Assembly: GCA_900110595.1 (NCBI GenBank)
Contig: FOEZ01000009.1
Coordinates: forward strand, 62,001-126,000
Reading direction: 5' to 3'
Source of the DNA: Arthrobacter sp. OV608
Lineage (GTDB): Bacteria; Actinomycetota; Actinomycetes; Actinomycetales; Micrococcaceae
DNA: 64,000 bases
Each line of letters starts with the position of its first letter. Position 1 is the first letter of the stretch. A program made the translations under genes and the position numbers. The notes under the pieces are model-generated. The model was not told where the DNA came from. It searched no databases and was given only the letters and a program-made list of their open reading frames with translations. Of this stretch, positions 8,632 through 17,230 are shown piece after piece.

Positions 8632-9933
8632 ATGGCACTTTTCCAGCGCAGCAGCCCCGCACCCCTCCTGAATACCAAGGATGCCGGCACCGGCCTGTCG
8701 TTGCGGACCAAATGGGCCATCGGCGGGGCTATCGGCGGAGGTGCGCTGGCCGGGCTGCTGGCCACGGGATCGTCAGCGCTCGCCGTGTACTTTGCGCGCC
8801 GCGTCATCACCCCCGCGCGCCAGCGGGCGGCAAACCAGGAAGTGCTGGCCGTGATCCGGGACGGCAACGGGCAGCAGGTGATCCTGGCAGCCAATGAGGA
8901 CACCACCGTTGACGGCGTGTACGGGTTCTTTTTCGACGGCGGCAACGGGCACGCCCGGATCGGCCGAATCGTTTCCTATTCACCGGCTGAGCGCACGGTG
9001 TCCCGCGAGGTGGAAGCGGTCTACGCAGGGGACCTCACCAAAGCGCGCTGGGGCTGGTGGAGCGGGGCCCTCTATCCGGACCCGGCCGCCGTCGGGATCC
9101 CTGCCGAAGACGTCATGATCGAGGTGGACCGCGGGCAGGCGCCGGCCTGGCTGGTCCGTGCCGGCGGGACGGCGCGGACCTGGGCGGTGATGGTCCATGG
9201 ACGCGGCGCCACACGGCAGGAGGCCCTGCGCGCCGTCGGGCCCGCGCTGGAGCTGGGCCTGACCAGTCTGGTGGTGTCCTACCGCAATGACGGGCTGGCG
9301 CCCTCCGCCGACGACGGTCGTTACGGCCTGGGCTCCACGGAGTGGCGTGATATCGAGGCGGCCATTGAGTATGCCTTGGCGAACGGGGCCGAGGAGATTG
9401 TGCTGTTCGGCTGGTCCATGGGCGGCGCCATCTGCCTGCAGACTGCGGATCTGTCCCGCTACCGTCATTTGATCCGGGCCATGGTGTTGGATGCGCCCGT
9501 CATTGACTGGGTGACCGTGCTGGCCCACCACGCCCAGCTGAACAAAATTCCGTCGCTGGTGGGGCGGTACGGGCAACTCATGCTGGGGCACCCGCTGGGC
9601 CGGCGGCTCACCGGGCTGTCCGCACCGGTGGACCTCAAGGCGATGGACTGGGTGTCGCGGGCAGTTGAACTTCGGACGCCCACCTTGATCATCCACAGCG
9701 TGGACGATGAGTACGTGCCCTACGGCCCGTCCGCGTTGTTGGCAGAGCGCAATCCGGAAATGGTCACCTTCGAGGCCTTCAACCATGCGCGGCATACCAA
9801 GGAGTGGAATGTTGATCCGGAGCGCTGGGAGCGCGTGGTCAAGGCGTGGCTGCGCAAACAGCTGGCGCCCCGCCTGAATCCGGGTGCAGCCCGGCAGGGA
9901 CGCGATGCTGCACTGGGCGGGGAACGCGCCTAG
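8632..9933 (+). CDS. Membrane-anchored alpha/beta hydrolase
   Basis: 433 residues from ATG 8632. An N-terminal membrane segment (WAIGGAIGGGALAGLLATG, about residues 24-45) anchors a long domain that ends in an alpha/beta hydrolase fold. The nucleophile elbow is LFGWSMGGAI, the acid is in IIHSVDDEYVP and the histidine in FNHARHTKEW. HGRGATRQEALR gives the oxyanion-hole strand. The substrate is unknown; family members are esterases or peptidase-like serine hydrolases. The stop codon shares its CTAG with the stop of the convergent small gene at 9930. Confidence 0.85.
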   Translation: MALFQRSSPAPLLNTKDAGTGLSLRTKWAIGGAIGGGALAGLLATGSSALAVYFARRVITPARQRAANQEVLAVIRDGNGQQVILAANEDTTVDGVYGFFFDGGNGHARIGRIVSYSPAERTVSREVEAVYAGDLTKARWGWWSGALYPDPAAVGIPAEDVMIEVDRGQAPAWLVRAGGTARTWAVMVHGRGATRQEALRAVGPALELGLTSLVVSYRNDGLAPSADDGRYGLGSTEWRDIEAAIEYALANGAEEIVLFGWSMGGAICLQTADLSRYRHLIRAMVLDAPVIDWVTVLAHHAQLNKIPSLVGRYGQLMLGHPLGRRLTGLSAPVDLKAMDWVSRAVELRTPTLIIHSVDDEYVPYGPSALLAERNPEMVTFEAFNHARHTKEWNVDPERWERVVKAWLRKQLAPRLNPGAARQGRDAALGGERA

Positions 9934-10124
9934 AAATCGCTGGTGGGTATGTCCGGACGGGTGGCATGCGGGTGGTCGCGGTCCGACAGCCGTTCCGACC
10001 ACATGGTGCCGTGCCGGTCCACTTTTCCGCAGTTCACGCAGTGGCGGCTGAAATTGCCGTCAGTGTCCTCTTGGGCCAGCCAGTGGTGTCCCAGGTTGAT
10101 CTTGCACAGCAGGGCCTTGAGCAT
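9930..10124 (-). CDS. Small Cys/His-rich protein
   Basis: 64 residues. It has CKINLGHHW near the start and RHCVNCGK further on, a C...H/H...C-x2-C layout that can hold one zinc ion. The pattern resembles small DUF1660-like zinc-ribbon proteins. No function is known. It is convergent with the hydrolase gene, and both stop codons sit in the same CTAG. Confidence 0.6.
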   Translation of the reverse strand: MLKALLCKINLGHHWLAQEDTDGNFSRHCVNCGKVDRHGTMWSERLSDRDHPHATRPDIPTSDF

Positions 10125-10222
10125 GGCGTTGCTCCTGAAAACGGCGGCCCCGGCAGCTAACGGGACTGATGGATGGTGCCGTGATTATATGCCTGTGGCA
10201 CCTGGTTCAGTCTCCCCTTTTT

Positions 10223-10729
10223 CTAGTCCTTCGAAGCCTGCACCGAGCTGATGGGCGCGGTGACGGCGTGGGTGAGACGGATCAGGTCCGCGGGTGCCAG
10301 CTCGATGTCCAGGCCTCGTTTGCCGCCCGAAACCAGCAACGTCTCCAGCGCCAGGGCGCTGTGGTCCAGGACTGTAGGGGAGGGAAGCCGCTGGCCGAGC
10401 GGGGAGATGCCGCCAAGGACGTATCCGGTGCGCCGCTGGGCGGCAGCAGGGTCCGCCATCGCCGCCTTCTTGGCTCCCATGGCGGCTGCGAACGCTTTGA
10501 GGTCGAGTGTGCCGCTGACCGGCACGATCCCCACCGCCAGCTTCCCTTCGACCTCCACCATCAGCGTTTTGAAGACCTTTCCAGGTTCGATTCCCAGCGC
10601 CTGGGCAGCTTCGGCGCCGTAACTTGCGGCGGCGGGATCGTGATCGTAGGGATGCAGCACAAAGGGAACCCCGGCGGCCGCCAGTACGGCGGTGGCCGGA
10701 GTTCCCTGTGATGCGTTTTTGCGTGCCAT
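10223..10729 (-). CDS. ybaK: Cys-tRNA(Pro)/Cys-tRNA(Cys) deacylase, YbaK type
   Basis: 168 residues. It begins TPATAVLAAAGVPFVLHPYDHD, then has PGKVFKTLMVEVEGK with the conserved lysine, and GYVLGGISPLGQR near the end. This is the YbaK/ProX editing fold, which hydrolyses mischarged Cys-tRNA(Pro). It is the last gene of a minus-strand run with the sulfurtransferase and SufE genes, all dealing with sulfur or cysteine, which may be a real functional link. Confidence 0.92.
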   Translation of the reverse strand: MARKNASQGTPATAVLAAAGVPFVLHPYDHDPAAASYGAEAAQALGIEPGKVFKTLMVEVEGKLAVGIVPVSGTLDLKAFAAAMGAKKAAMADPAAAQRRTGYVLGGISPLGQRLPSPTVLDHSALALETLLVSGGKRGLDIELAPADLIRLTHAVTAPISSVQASKD

Positions 10730-10746
10730 CGGTTCCGGGCGGACGG

Positions 10747-11208
10747 CTAGGAGCGCACAGCCGTGGAAGCGGCAACCTTGCGCTTGATCCTTCCCAGCAT
10801 TGCGGTCATTCCGCGCATCCGCAGCGGCGTGATGGCGCGGGTCAGGCCCAGCAGTTCGGGCATGTCATCCGGGACCGAGAGGATCTCCTCGGCGGACAAC
10901 CCGTCCAGGCCTTCATGCAGCACACCGGCAAAACCCCGCGTGGTGGGAGCCTCTGCCGGAGCCTTGAAGAAGAGCCGCACGGCGCCGGCCGGGCCGCCGC
11001 CCTTTTCCGTCTCGATGGTCAGGAACAGCGGGGACTGGCACTCCACCACCTGTTCGAGCAGTTCGGGATGGTCCTTCAGGCGCTCGGGCAGTTCCGGCAG
11101 GCCCTGCGAGAACTCGAGCAGCAGTTGCAGCCGCTCGGGCTCCGTCAGGGCCTGGAAGTCGTCCACAATGGCCGCAAGGGCGGTGGGCAGTGCTTGAGTA
11201 GTCATCAT
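10747..11208 (-). CDS. sufE: SufE-family sulfur acceptor protein
   Basis: About 153 residues. Typical SufE layout: EIVDDF-like opening (ALAAIVDDFQALTEPERLQL), then VVECQSPLFL with the sulfur-accepting cysteine, and a RGFAGVLHEGLDGL segment before a basic helical tail. SufE takes persulfide sulfur from a desulfurase or sulfurtransferase. It sits 36 bases after the rhodanese-type gene, a frequent pairing in actinobacteria. The start is ATG 11208 or 11205; a TTG two codons earlier is possible. Confidence 0.9.
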   Translation of the reverse strand: MMTTQALPTALAAIVDDFQALTEPERLQLLLEFSQGLPELPERLKDHPELLEQVVECQSPLFLTIETEKGGGPAGAVRLFFKAPAEAPTTRGFAGVLHEGLDGLSAEEILSVPDDMPELLGLTRAITPLRMRGMTAMLGRIKRKVAASTAVRS

Positions 11209-11244
11209 TTTCAAGTTTACGCAGGATCCACAGGGGAGGCGGCG

Positions 11245-12168
11245 TCAGGCTCCGACGGCGACGGGAAAGGACCCGCGCTCGGCGCCCTTGACGATGGGCA
11301 CGCGCACGGCGTTGCCCCACTCGGTCCACGAACCGTCGTAGTTGCGGACGGTTTCGAAGCCCAGGAGGTACTTCAGGGCGAACCAGGTGTGGCTGGAACG
11401 CTCGCCGATGCGGCAGTAAGCCACAACGTCGTCGCCTTCGGTCAGGCCGGCCTCGCCCAGGTAGAGGGCGTCGAGTTCCTCACGGCTGCGGAAAGTTCCG
11501 TCCGGCGCGGCCGCCCGGGCCCACGGAATGGAGGCAGCAGTAGGAATGTGGCCGCCGCGCAGCGCGCCCTCCTCGGGGTAGGCCGGCATGTGGGTGCGCT
11601 GGCCGGTGTATTCCTCGGGGGAGCGGACGTCGATCAGGGGCTTGCCCAGGTGGGCCAGCACATCTTCCTTGAAAGCGCGGATCGGAGCATCGTCGCGCTC
11701 AACGACCGGGTAGTCGCCCCGTGCCGGTGCAGGCCGGTCTGTGGTCAGTTCCCTGCCTTCGGCGATCCACTTGTCCCGGCCGCCGTCGAGCAGCCGCACA
11801 TCCTGGTGTCCGAAGAGGGTGAAGACCCACAGCGCGTAGGCAGCCCACCAGTTGGACTTGTCACCGTAAATCACCACGGTGCTGTCGCGGGAGATGCCTT
11901 TCGACGCCGCCAGCTCGGCGAAAGCGGCGCCATCGACGTAGTCGCGGGTCACTTCGTCATTGAGGTCGGTGTGCCAGTCGATTTTCACGGCGCCCGGGAT
12001 GTGACCTGTTTCGTAGAGGAGCACGTCCTCGTCGGACTCCACTACTACCAGCTGGCCGCTGGCCACGGCACCGTTTTCGACGGCGGCTGCAAGCCACTCA
12101 GTGGAGACCAGGCGCTCCGGGTGGGCGTAGGCTGCAAACTTTTCGTTCTGTTCAACCGGGTAAGACAT
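11245..12168 (-). CDS. sseA: Thiosulfate/3-mercaptopyruvate sulfurtransferase (rhodanese)
   Basis: 307 residues from the ATG at 12168 ([11 protein letters not shown]), chosen for its AAAGGC ribosome site; an upstream ATG at 12192 is less likely. Two tandem rhodanese domains are seen. The first has [16 protein letters not shown]. The second has [23 protein letters not shown] and the active-site loop [13 protein letters not shown] with the persulfide cysteine. It transfers sulfane sulfur and likely feeds the SufE encoded next. It is divergent from zapE. Confidence 0.93.
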   Translation of the reverse strand: MSYPVEQNEKFAAYAHPERLVSTEWLAAAVENGAVASGQLVVVESDEDVLLYETGHIPGAVKIDWHTDLNDEVTRDYVDGAAFAELAASKGISRDSTVVIYGDKSNWWAAYALWVFTLFGHQDVRLLDGGRDKWIAEGRELTTDRPAPARGDYPVVERDDAPIRAFKEDVLAHLGKPLIDVRSPEEYTGQRTHMPAYPEEGALRGGHIPTAASIPWARAAAPDGTFRSREELDALYLGEAGLTEGDDVVAYCRIGERSSHTWFALKYLLGFETVRNYDGSWTEWGNAVRVPIVKGAERGSFPVAVGA

Positions 12169-12383
12169 GGCGTTGCCTTTCATCGAGAGCACGGGTAATC
12201 CGCGGGACCGGTGTTGGGACCTGCTCCCACACTAGCCAGCGCCCCAAGTGATGTCCGTATTCCGTTAACAGGAGGAAATGTTGCCTTCATCACGCATCCG
12301 CCAAGTGTGGCCGGCGCCACCGGGAGCGGCAGTACATTGCCGGTATCCTTTCTGGGGACCAACCACCAGCAGAACGGACCACC

Positions 12384-13421
12384 TTGGTACAGATCGAACA
12401 GCTTGCCGCCCGAACCCCCTCGGTATCGGTGGATGAGCTCCTCAAGGGTTTCTATCCTTCACCGCGGTTCGGTCAGGTGTCATTTGCAAGCTACCGCCCC
12501 GATCCCAAGCAGCCCAGCCAGGCGCACGCAGTACATGCCCTGCAGGGTTTTGCCGGGGGCGTTGGGTCCGGTGACGGGGGTGGCCTGTTCAAGAAGTTGT
12601 TCGGCAAAAAGGACACTTCCCGCGCCGGTATCTATCTGGACGGCGGCTTCGGTGTGGGCAAGACGCACCTGCTGGCCTCGCTGTGGCACGCTTCGCCCGG
12701 GCCCAAGGCCTTCGGCACGTTCGTGGAATACACCAACTTGGTGGGGGCGCTCTCCTTCCGCAAGACTGTGGAGGCGCTGAGCGGTTACAAACTCGTCTGC
12801 ATCGACGAATTCGAGCTCGACGATCCGGGCGATACCGTGCTGATGTCGCGGCTGATGCGTGAACTCGCGGACGCCGGTGTGAAGCTTGCCGCCACATCAA
12901 ACACCCTGCCGGGTTCGCTGGGTGACGGCAGGTTCGCCGCAGTGGACTTCCAGCGTGAAATCCAGGTGCTCGCGGACCAGTTCGACGTGGTCCGGATTGA
13001 CGGTGAGGACTTCCGCCACCGCGGGCTTCCGGCAGCCCCGGCCCCCTTGAAGAACAGCGAACTGTCCGCCCATATGAAAGCCGAGTTCGATGGCAAGACG
13101 GTGGCGCAGGATGAGTTCAGCACCCTGATCGCCCACCTGGCCGGCGTGCACCCGAGCCGCTACCGCCAGCTGATCGACGGCATCGACGGCGTGGTGTGGC
13201 GGAACGTGGGAACCATTACCGAGCAGGCGGTGGCGCTTCGCTTTGTGGTGCTGGCTGACCGGCTCTACGACAAGGATGTGCCCATCCTGGCCAGCGGGGT
13301 TCCCTTCGACAAGCTGTTCACCGAGGAAATGATGACCGGCGGCTACATGAAGAAGTACTTCCGTGCAGTCTCACGCCTCACCGCACTGGCCCGTGAAGGC
13401 CAGAACCACGAGCCCTCCTAG
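12384..13421 (+). CDS. zapE: AFG1/ZapE-family ATPase (cell division protein ZapE)
   Basis: 345 residues, TTG start at 12384. Walker A is GGFGVGKTHL (about residue 94), Walker B is LVCIDEFELDD, and a sensor region ATSNTLPGSLGDGRF follows. This is the AFG1-like P-loop ATPase family, which in E. coli (ZapE) associates with the Z-ring and in mitochondria acts in protein quality control. The C-terminal MTGGYMKKYFRAVSRL is conserved. It ends on a CTAG that also contains the stop of the convergent benE. Confidence 0.9.
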   Translation: MVQIEQLAARTPSVSVDELLKGFYPSPRFGQVSFASYRPDPKQPSQAHAVHALQGFAGGVGSGDGGGLFKKLFGKKDTSRAGIYLDGGFGVGKTHLLASLWHASPGPKAFGTFVEYTNLVGALSFRKTVEALSGYKLVCIDEFELDDPGDTVLMSRLMRELADAGVKLAATSNTLPGSLGDGRFAAVDFQREIQVLADQFDVVRIDGEDFRHRGLPAAPAPLKNSELSAHMKAEFDGKTVAQDEFSTLIAHLAGVHPSRYRQLIDGIDGVVWRNVGTITEQAVALRFVVLADRLYDKDVPILASGVPFDKLFTEEMMTGGYMKKYFRAVSRLTALAREGQNHEPS

Positions 13422-14641
13422 CTTGAAGCCGGTGGCCGGCGCGGACTGAGTACCGCCCGCACTGCCAGGCCAATGGCCAGCGCCCAAAACGCGGAGCCGA
13501 CGCCGGCAAGGCCCAGCCCGGAGGCTGCCATCAGGAAAGTGACGGCCGGAGCTATCCTGTCCTCCGGGTCCGCCAGCGCCGCCGAGATGGAACTTGCCAG
13601 CGTGCCCAGGAGTGCCAGGCCGGCCACTGCTTCGAGCACTCCTGCCGGTGCGGCTGCCACCAGGGAAACCAGTGCAGTGGAGAACGCGGCCAGCACAAGG
13701 TAGGCAAGTCCGGACGTAAAACCTGCGATCCACCGCCTGCTGCGGTCCGGCCCCGCTTCCTCACCCGCGGCCAGTGCGGCGCTCAGTGCGGCGAGGTTGA
13801 TGGCGTGGGCGCCGAAAGGGGCCGCCAGGGCAGTCCCGGCCCCCGTTACCAGCATGGATGCACGCCACGGTGTTTGGTAGCCGAACGACCTGAGCACGGC
13901 CACCCCCGGAACGTTCTGGGATGCCATGGTCACCACAAAGAGCGGCAGGGCGATGCCGGCCATGGCCTGCAGGGTGAACTCAGGGGTGGCCCAGTCGAAG
14001 GTGGGAAAGATCGTGGTGCCTGCCAGGGATGTTCCACCCGCGGCCAGGGAAACCCCAATCACTGCCAAGGCCACCAGCAGCGCTGCCGGCACCGACCAGC
14101 GGGGAGCGTACTTCATCATCAGCAGCCAGCAGGCGATAACAGGGGCTATGAACAGCGGGACGCTGCCCAGGGCTTTGAACGGCGCGAGGCAGAGCTGCAG
14201 CAGGATGCCGGCCAGCATCGCCTGCGCCAGCGTTGCCGGGATCTTGGCCATCAGCCGCCCCAGGGCGGGGACCAGGCCGGTCAAGGCAATCAGTATCCCC
14301 GCGGCAAGGAAGGCGCCGACGGCGGCCAGCCACCCGCCGTCGACCGTTCCTGACGTTGCCAGCAACGCGGCCCCGGGAGTGGACCACGCGAGGGTCACCG
14401 GCACTTTTGACCGCCAGGATAGCCACAACACGCCTACGCCCACCGCCACGGTGAGTGCCAACAGTCCGGAGGCGGCCTGCGCGGGGTCGGCCCCGACTGC
14501 CTTCAGCCCGGACAGGACCACGGCGAAAGACGAGGTGAAGCCCACTAATGCGGTGACAATTCCTGCCACAACCGGCCTGGAATCCAGGGTGGATGGCCTG
14601 CCGGACCGGTGGGCTTTGAGGGATGCGGGGGACTTCGCCAT
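13418..14641 (-). CDS. benE: BenE-family benzoate/H+ symporter
   Basis: 407 residues, almost entirely hydrophobic, with about 11-12 membrane segments. GIVTALVGFTSSFAVVLSG opens the first. Conserved features include AWSTPGAALLATSG, PATLAQAMLAGILLQLCLAP and SQNVPGVAVL, with LAALSAALAAGEEAGPD near the end, all as in the BenE transporter family. The substrate is aromatic carboxylate by family. No benzoate-degradation genes are close, so the real substrate is uncertain. Confidence 0.9.
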   Translation of the reverse strand: MAKSPASLKAHRSGRPSTLDSRPVVAGIVTALVGFTSSFAVVLSGLKAVGADPAQAASGLLALTVAVGVGVLWLSWRSKVPVTLAWSTPGAALLATSGTVDGGWLAAVGAFLAAGILIALTGLVPALGRLMAKIPATLAQAMLAGILLQLCLAPFKALGSVPLFIAPVIACWLLMMKYAPRWSVPAALLVALAVIGVSLAAGGTSLAGTTIFPTFDWATPEFTLQAMAGIALPLFVVTMASQNVPGVAVLRSFGYQTPWRASMLVTGAGTALAAPFGAHAINLAALSAALAAGEEAGPDRSRRWIAGFTSGLAYLVLAAFSTALVSLVAAAPAGVLEAVAGLALLGTLASSISAALADPEDRIAPAVTFLMAASGLGLAGVGSAFWALAIGLAVRAVLSPRRPPASS

Positions 14642-14732
14642 ACGGGCAGGTTATCGGGACTGGCTCATTAGCCTTCAATCGGGCCGCAGCGTACAAGCGC
14701 CGGCAACCTGTGGCGTGTCCTTAAACGCCAAA

Positions 14733-14766
14733 GGTGCGGGTGCCGCCTCCCGGCGGGACCCGCACC
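14733..14766 (-). terminator. Hairpin downstream of the MT0933-like gene
   Basis: GGTGCGGGT (14733-14741) pairs with ACCCGCACC (14758-14766) and the inner GCCG/CGGC can extend the stem. Read on the minus strand, the hairpin is followed by TTTGG, a weak U-tract. It lies 40 bases past the stop of the 14806 gene. Confidence 0.6.
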
Positions 14767-14805
14767 CCGTTGACGTACTAGGGCAAAGCCCTGGCCAAAT
14801 CCTGT

Positions 14806-15060
14806 TTACGGAGCCTTGTCAACCGGCGGAACCGGGTTGACCGGCGGGACCTGCTCAGCGGCAGGTGCCGTGCCTGGGGTTCCGTTCTTGTCAATGAGCT
14901 TGGAAGCGCCATCCTGGATCTTGTTGACGTGACCGGAGTACTTGCCTCCGGTCTTGGTGTCGACTAAATCGCCGGCCTTGGTGATGCCGTTCTTGATGGC
15001 CTGCTCGTTGCCGCGGATGAGACCTTGAGCCTTGCCCTTTAGATCGTCAATCAGTCCCAC
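14806..15060 (-). CDS. MT0933-like small antitoxin-family protein
   Basis: 84 residues from the GTG at 15060, chosen because AAGGGAGG lies five bases upstream; another GTG two codons earlier is less well placed. The sequence (MGLIDDLKGKAQGLIRGNE...AIKNGITKAGDLVDTKTGGK) follows the MT0933/Rv0909 antitoxin pattern. A Pro-rich tail follows (PPVNPVPPVDKAP). No toxin gene is adjacent, and many such proteins in Micrococcaceae are solitary. The toxin-antitoxin role is family-based only. Confidence 0.7.
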   Translation of the reverse strand: MGLIDDLKGKAQGLIRGNEQAIKNGITKAGDLVDTKTGGKYSGHVNKIQDGASKLIDKNGTPGTAPAAEQVPPVNPVPPVDKAP

Positions 15061-15203
15061 GAGCACCTCCCTTCAATCGCGGAGCCAGGTCGCTCCTCGC
15101 GCCTTCGATCCTAGCCCTGCCAAGGAGGCGTGCCAAGGAAACCAGGCACTTTGGGCGTTCGCCCGGAGCGGATGCAGGAACACCGGCAGCCAAGCGGGGC
15201 ATG

Positions 15204-15230
15204 AAAAAAGCAGCTCCGGGGGAGCTGCTG
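15204..15230 (-). terminator. Rho-independent terminator of the tRNA array
   Basis: On the minus strand AGCAGCTCC, a CCC loop, GGAGCTGCT and then a run of six T (AAAAAA at 15204-15209 on the plus strand). It lies immediately after the last tRNA of the array. Confidence 0.9.
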
Positions 15231-15234
15231 AGTG

Positions 15235-15306
15235 TGGGCGATACTGGGATCGAACCAGTGACCTCTTCCGTGTCAGGGAAGCGCGCTACCGCTGCGCCAA
15301 TCGCCC
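15235..15306 (-). tRNA. tRNA-Val(GAC), copy 1
   Basis: 72 nt on the minus strand with acceptor GGGCGAT/ATCGCCC, D-arm GCGC...GCGC, anticodon loop CTGACAC (anticodon GAC), T-loop TTCGATC and discriminator A. CCA is not encoded. Identical to the copy at 15471. It is the last gene of the five-gene minus-strand array. Confidence 0.97.
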
Positions 15307-15347
15307 GGAACCGGAAGACCGGCATATGGGTTTATGAGAAGTAAGAG

Positions 15348-15420
<73 letters not shown>

Positions 15421-15470
15421 GTGTGCAGGACCGGTAAACCGGTGGTACTGCGGGCAAGTTTCCTTGCCAG

Positions 15471-15542
15471 TGGGCGATACTGGGATCGAACCAGTGACCT
15501 CTTCCGTGTCAGGGAAGCGCGCTACCGCTGCGCCAATCGCCC
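15471..15542 (-). tRNA. tRNA-Val(GAC), copy 2
   Basis: 72 nt, same sequence as the gene at 15235-15306, anticodon GAC in loop CTGACAC. It lies between tRNA-Gly copy 1 and tRNA-Cys. Confidence 0.97.
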
Positions 15543-15583
15543 ATGTTCATTCGGAGATATCCGAAAAACCATGGTTTTCACCG

Positions 15584-15654
15584 AGGTGGGTACGGGATTC
15601 GAACCCGTGTATACGGCTTTGCAGGCCGCTGCCTCGCCTCTCGGCCAACCCACC
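15584..15654 (-). tRNA. tRNA-Cys(GCA)
   Basis: 71 nt with acceptor GGTGGGT/ACCCACC, anticodon loop CTGCAAA (anticodon GCA) and T-arm ACGGGTTCGAATCCCGT. It is the only cysteine tRNA in the window. Confidence 0.96.
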
Positions 15655-15701
15655 GTGTTAGCGCCGGTTCAAAAGAACCTTTGCCGTGACAGTGTCCTGC
15701 G

Positions 15702-15774
<73 letters not shown>

Positions 15775-15835
15775 ATTTTGGAGGGCTGATTCGCTGCCGT
15801 TCCCGGCATTTCCTCGCTTTCCAACGAGTAAAAAC

Positions 15836-15863
15836 AATATAGGAGGTTCGGGGATTCTCCAAA
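15836..15863 (-). promoter_or_regulatory. Likely promoter of the tRNA array
   Basis: On the minus strand a -35-like TTTGGA (15858-15863) and a -10-like TATATT (15836-15841) are 16 bases apart, about 60 bases upstream of tRNA-Gly. The rest of the 15775-16115 gap holds no gene that I can support. Confidence 0.5.
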
Positions 15864-16115
15864 TCGTCTCCCGCCGGGGAAGACGCAATGGCGCTGCTTC
15901 CCAGCAATCACGCGGATTTTTCCAAGTTACAGGCATGTAATTTACGACGGCGGCGCAGGTCTTCTGCGAGCGGGTTGCCGTTTGGAAGGGGCTGGGTGGG
16001 ATAAGTCCTTCCCTTTCCGTTGCTGCTTCACCAGTCCAGTTGAGTGCCTGACGTGGTGCCGCTTCCGGCCGATTTCCGAAATGGCCGCAAGGTCCGCTAA
16101 CATTCAAATGCATCA

Positions 16116-16187
16116 GGGCGATTGGCGCAGTGGTAGCGCGCTTCGTTCACACCGAAGAGGTCACTGGTTCGAACCCAGTATCGCCCA
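16116..16187 (+). tRNA. tRNA-Val(CAC)
   Basis: 72 nt on the plus strand. The acceptor GGGCGAT/ATCGCCC is the same as in the Val(GAC) genes, but the anticodon loop is TTCACAC (anticodon CAC). A strong terminator follows at once. Confidence 0.97.
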
Positions 16188-16194
16188 CCGCATA

Positions 16195-16237
16195 TGGTCC
16201 GTTTCCGCTCATCAGCAGCGGAAACGGACCATTTTTT
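16195..16237 (+). terminator. Rho-independent terminator after tRNA-Val(CAC)
   Basis: TGGTCCGTTTCCGCT (16195-16209) pairs perfectly with AGCGGAAACGGACCA (16217-16231) and is followed by TTTTTT. It separates the tRNA from the nuclease gene. Confidence 0.92.
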
Positions 16238-16282
16238 GTGCGTGCGGACATTCTGTCAGCCCCTTGTGAAAGAGTTTTTCTT

Positions 16283-17143
16283 ATGACAGCTCCACTTCTT
16301 GCCCATGCCACGGAATACGGGCGGATGTACGCCCGGTCCACCTCCGAGCACTTCTCCGTCCCGTCCATCACCACAGTGATCGGCCAGCAGCCGCACGGGC
16401 TTGACGGCTGGTTCGGGTACATGGGCGCCAGCAGCCTGGCCAAGGATCCGCTGCTGGCCGACTGCCTGGGAAGCCCCGCCAAAATCAAACAGGCAGTCAA
16501 TCGGGCAGCCAAAGCAGCGGAAACCTACCGGGACGAGGCCGCCAAGCGCGGGGACCGCGTGCATTTCTACTGCGAGCAGGTGGCCCTGCGGGCCCTGGGC
16601 CGTCCCCACGGCATGAAGGAAGCGCGCGAGGCCCTCGCAGCCAACGGCGAAGAAGCCTTCGCCGTCCGGTTCGACGAATGGTGGGAGCTTTTCCAGGTTG
16701 AACCCATCGCCCCCGAGATCACCGTCTGGAACAACTCCGTGGGATACGCCGGAACCCTGGACCTCGTGGCACGGATCAACGGCCGGATCTGCCTTATCGA
16801 TTACAAAACCAAGGGCACCACCCGTGACGGCCTGGTCAAGCCGCTGGACGACAAAGTAGTCATGCAGCTGGTGGCCGGCATGAAAGCCGAGGAGAGCCTG
16901 GTGGATCCTGAAGCCGGTACCTGGGAGCCGTGGAAGTACGGCGAAAACCCGGTCCTGCTGGCCGTGGCCATTGGCGAGACCGAGGTCCGCCCCGTCCGCG
17001 CCAACCCCGAGGTCCTCAAGCACCACTGGTGGAAGTTCTGCGCCCTGCGGCGTGTGTGGGAGCTGTCCGCGGACACTATTTCAGCGGGCACCGCGCTCCT
17101 GCCCATCGCCCCTCCGCCTCTCGCGCAGGTACAGCCCGCCTAG
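16283..17143 (+). CDS. PD-(D/E)XK-family nuclease (Cas4/RecB-like), orphan
   Basis: 286 residues from ATG 16283 (GAAAGAG upstream). The core YAGTLDLVARI...CLIDYKTKG gives the nuclease triad D160, D173 and K175, with a possible helper acidic residue E98 in HFYCEQVAL and E145. This is the RecB/Cas4-like PD-(D/E)XK layout often seen in phage and plasmid exonucleases. No four-cysteine iron-sulfur signature is visible, so it is not a canonical Cas4. There are no cas genes or CRISPR arrays around. It sits right after a tRNA gene and is flanked by conserved housekeeping genes, which suggests a single-gene relic of an integrated element or a domesticated DNA-repair nuclease (inference). Confidence 0.75.
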   Translation: MTAPLLAHATEYGRMYARSTSEHFSVPSITTVIGQQPHGLDGWFGYMGASSLAKDPLLADCLGSPAKIKQAVNRAAKAAETYRDEAAKRGDRVHFYCEQVALRALGRPHGMKEAREALAANGEEAFAVRFDEWWELFQVEPIAPEITVWNNSVGYAGTLDLVARINGRICLIDYKTKGTTRDGLVKPLDDKVVMQLVAGMKAEESLVDPEAGTWEPWKYGENPVLLAVAIGETEVRPVRANPEVLKHHWWKFCALRRVWELSADTISAGTALLPIAPPPLAQVQPA

Positions 17144-17230
17144 GTACGCGGGTGCACGGACAGCCCGGGAGTTGTCTGCGCCTAAACTGGATTGGTCCCC
17201 TTTGCCGCCTACCGTAAGGACAAACAGCGC

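Noticed and set aside
16283..17143. Cas4 of a CRISPR system.
   Set aside because: It has the PD-(D/E)XK triad but no clear four-Cys iron-sulfur signature, and no CRISPR or cas1/2 gene is near.
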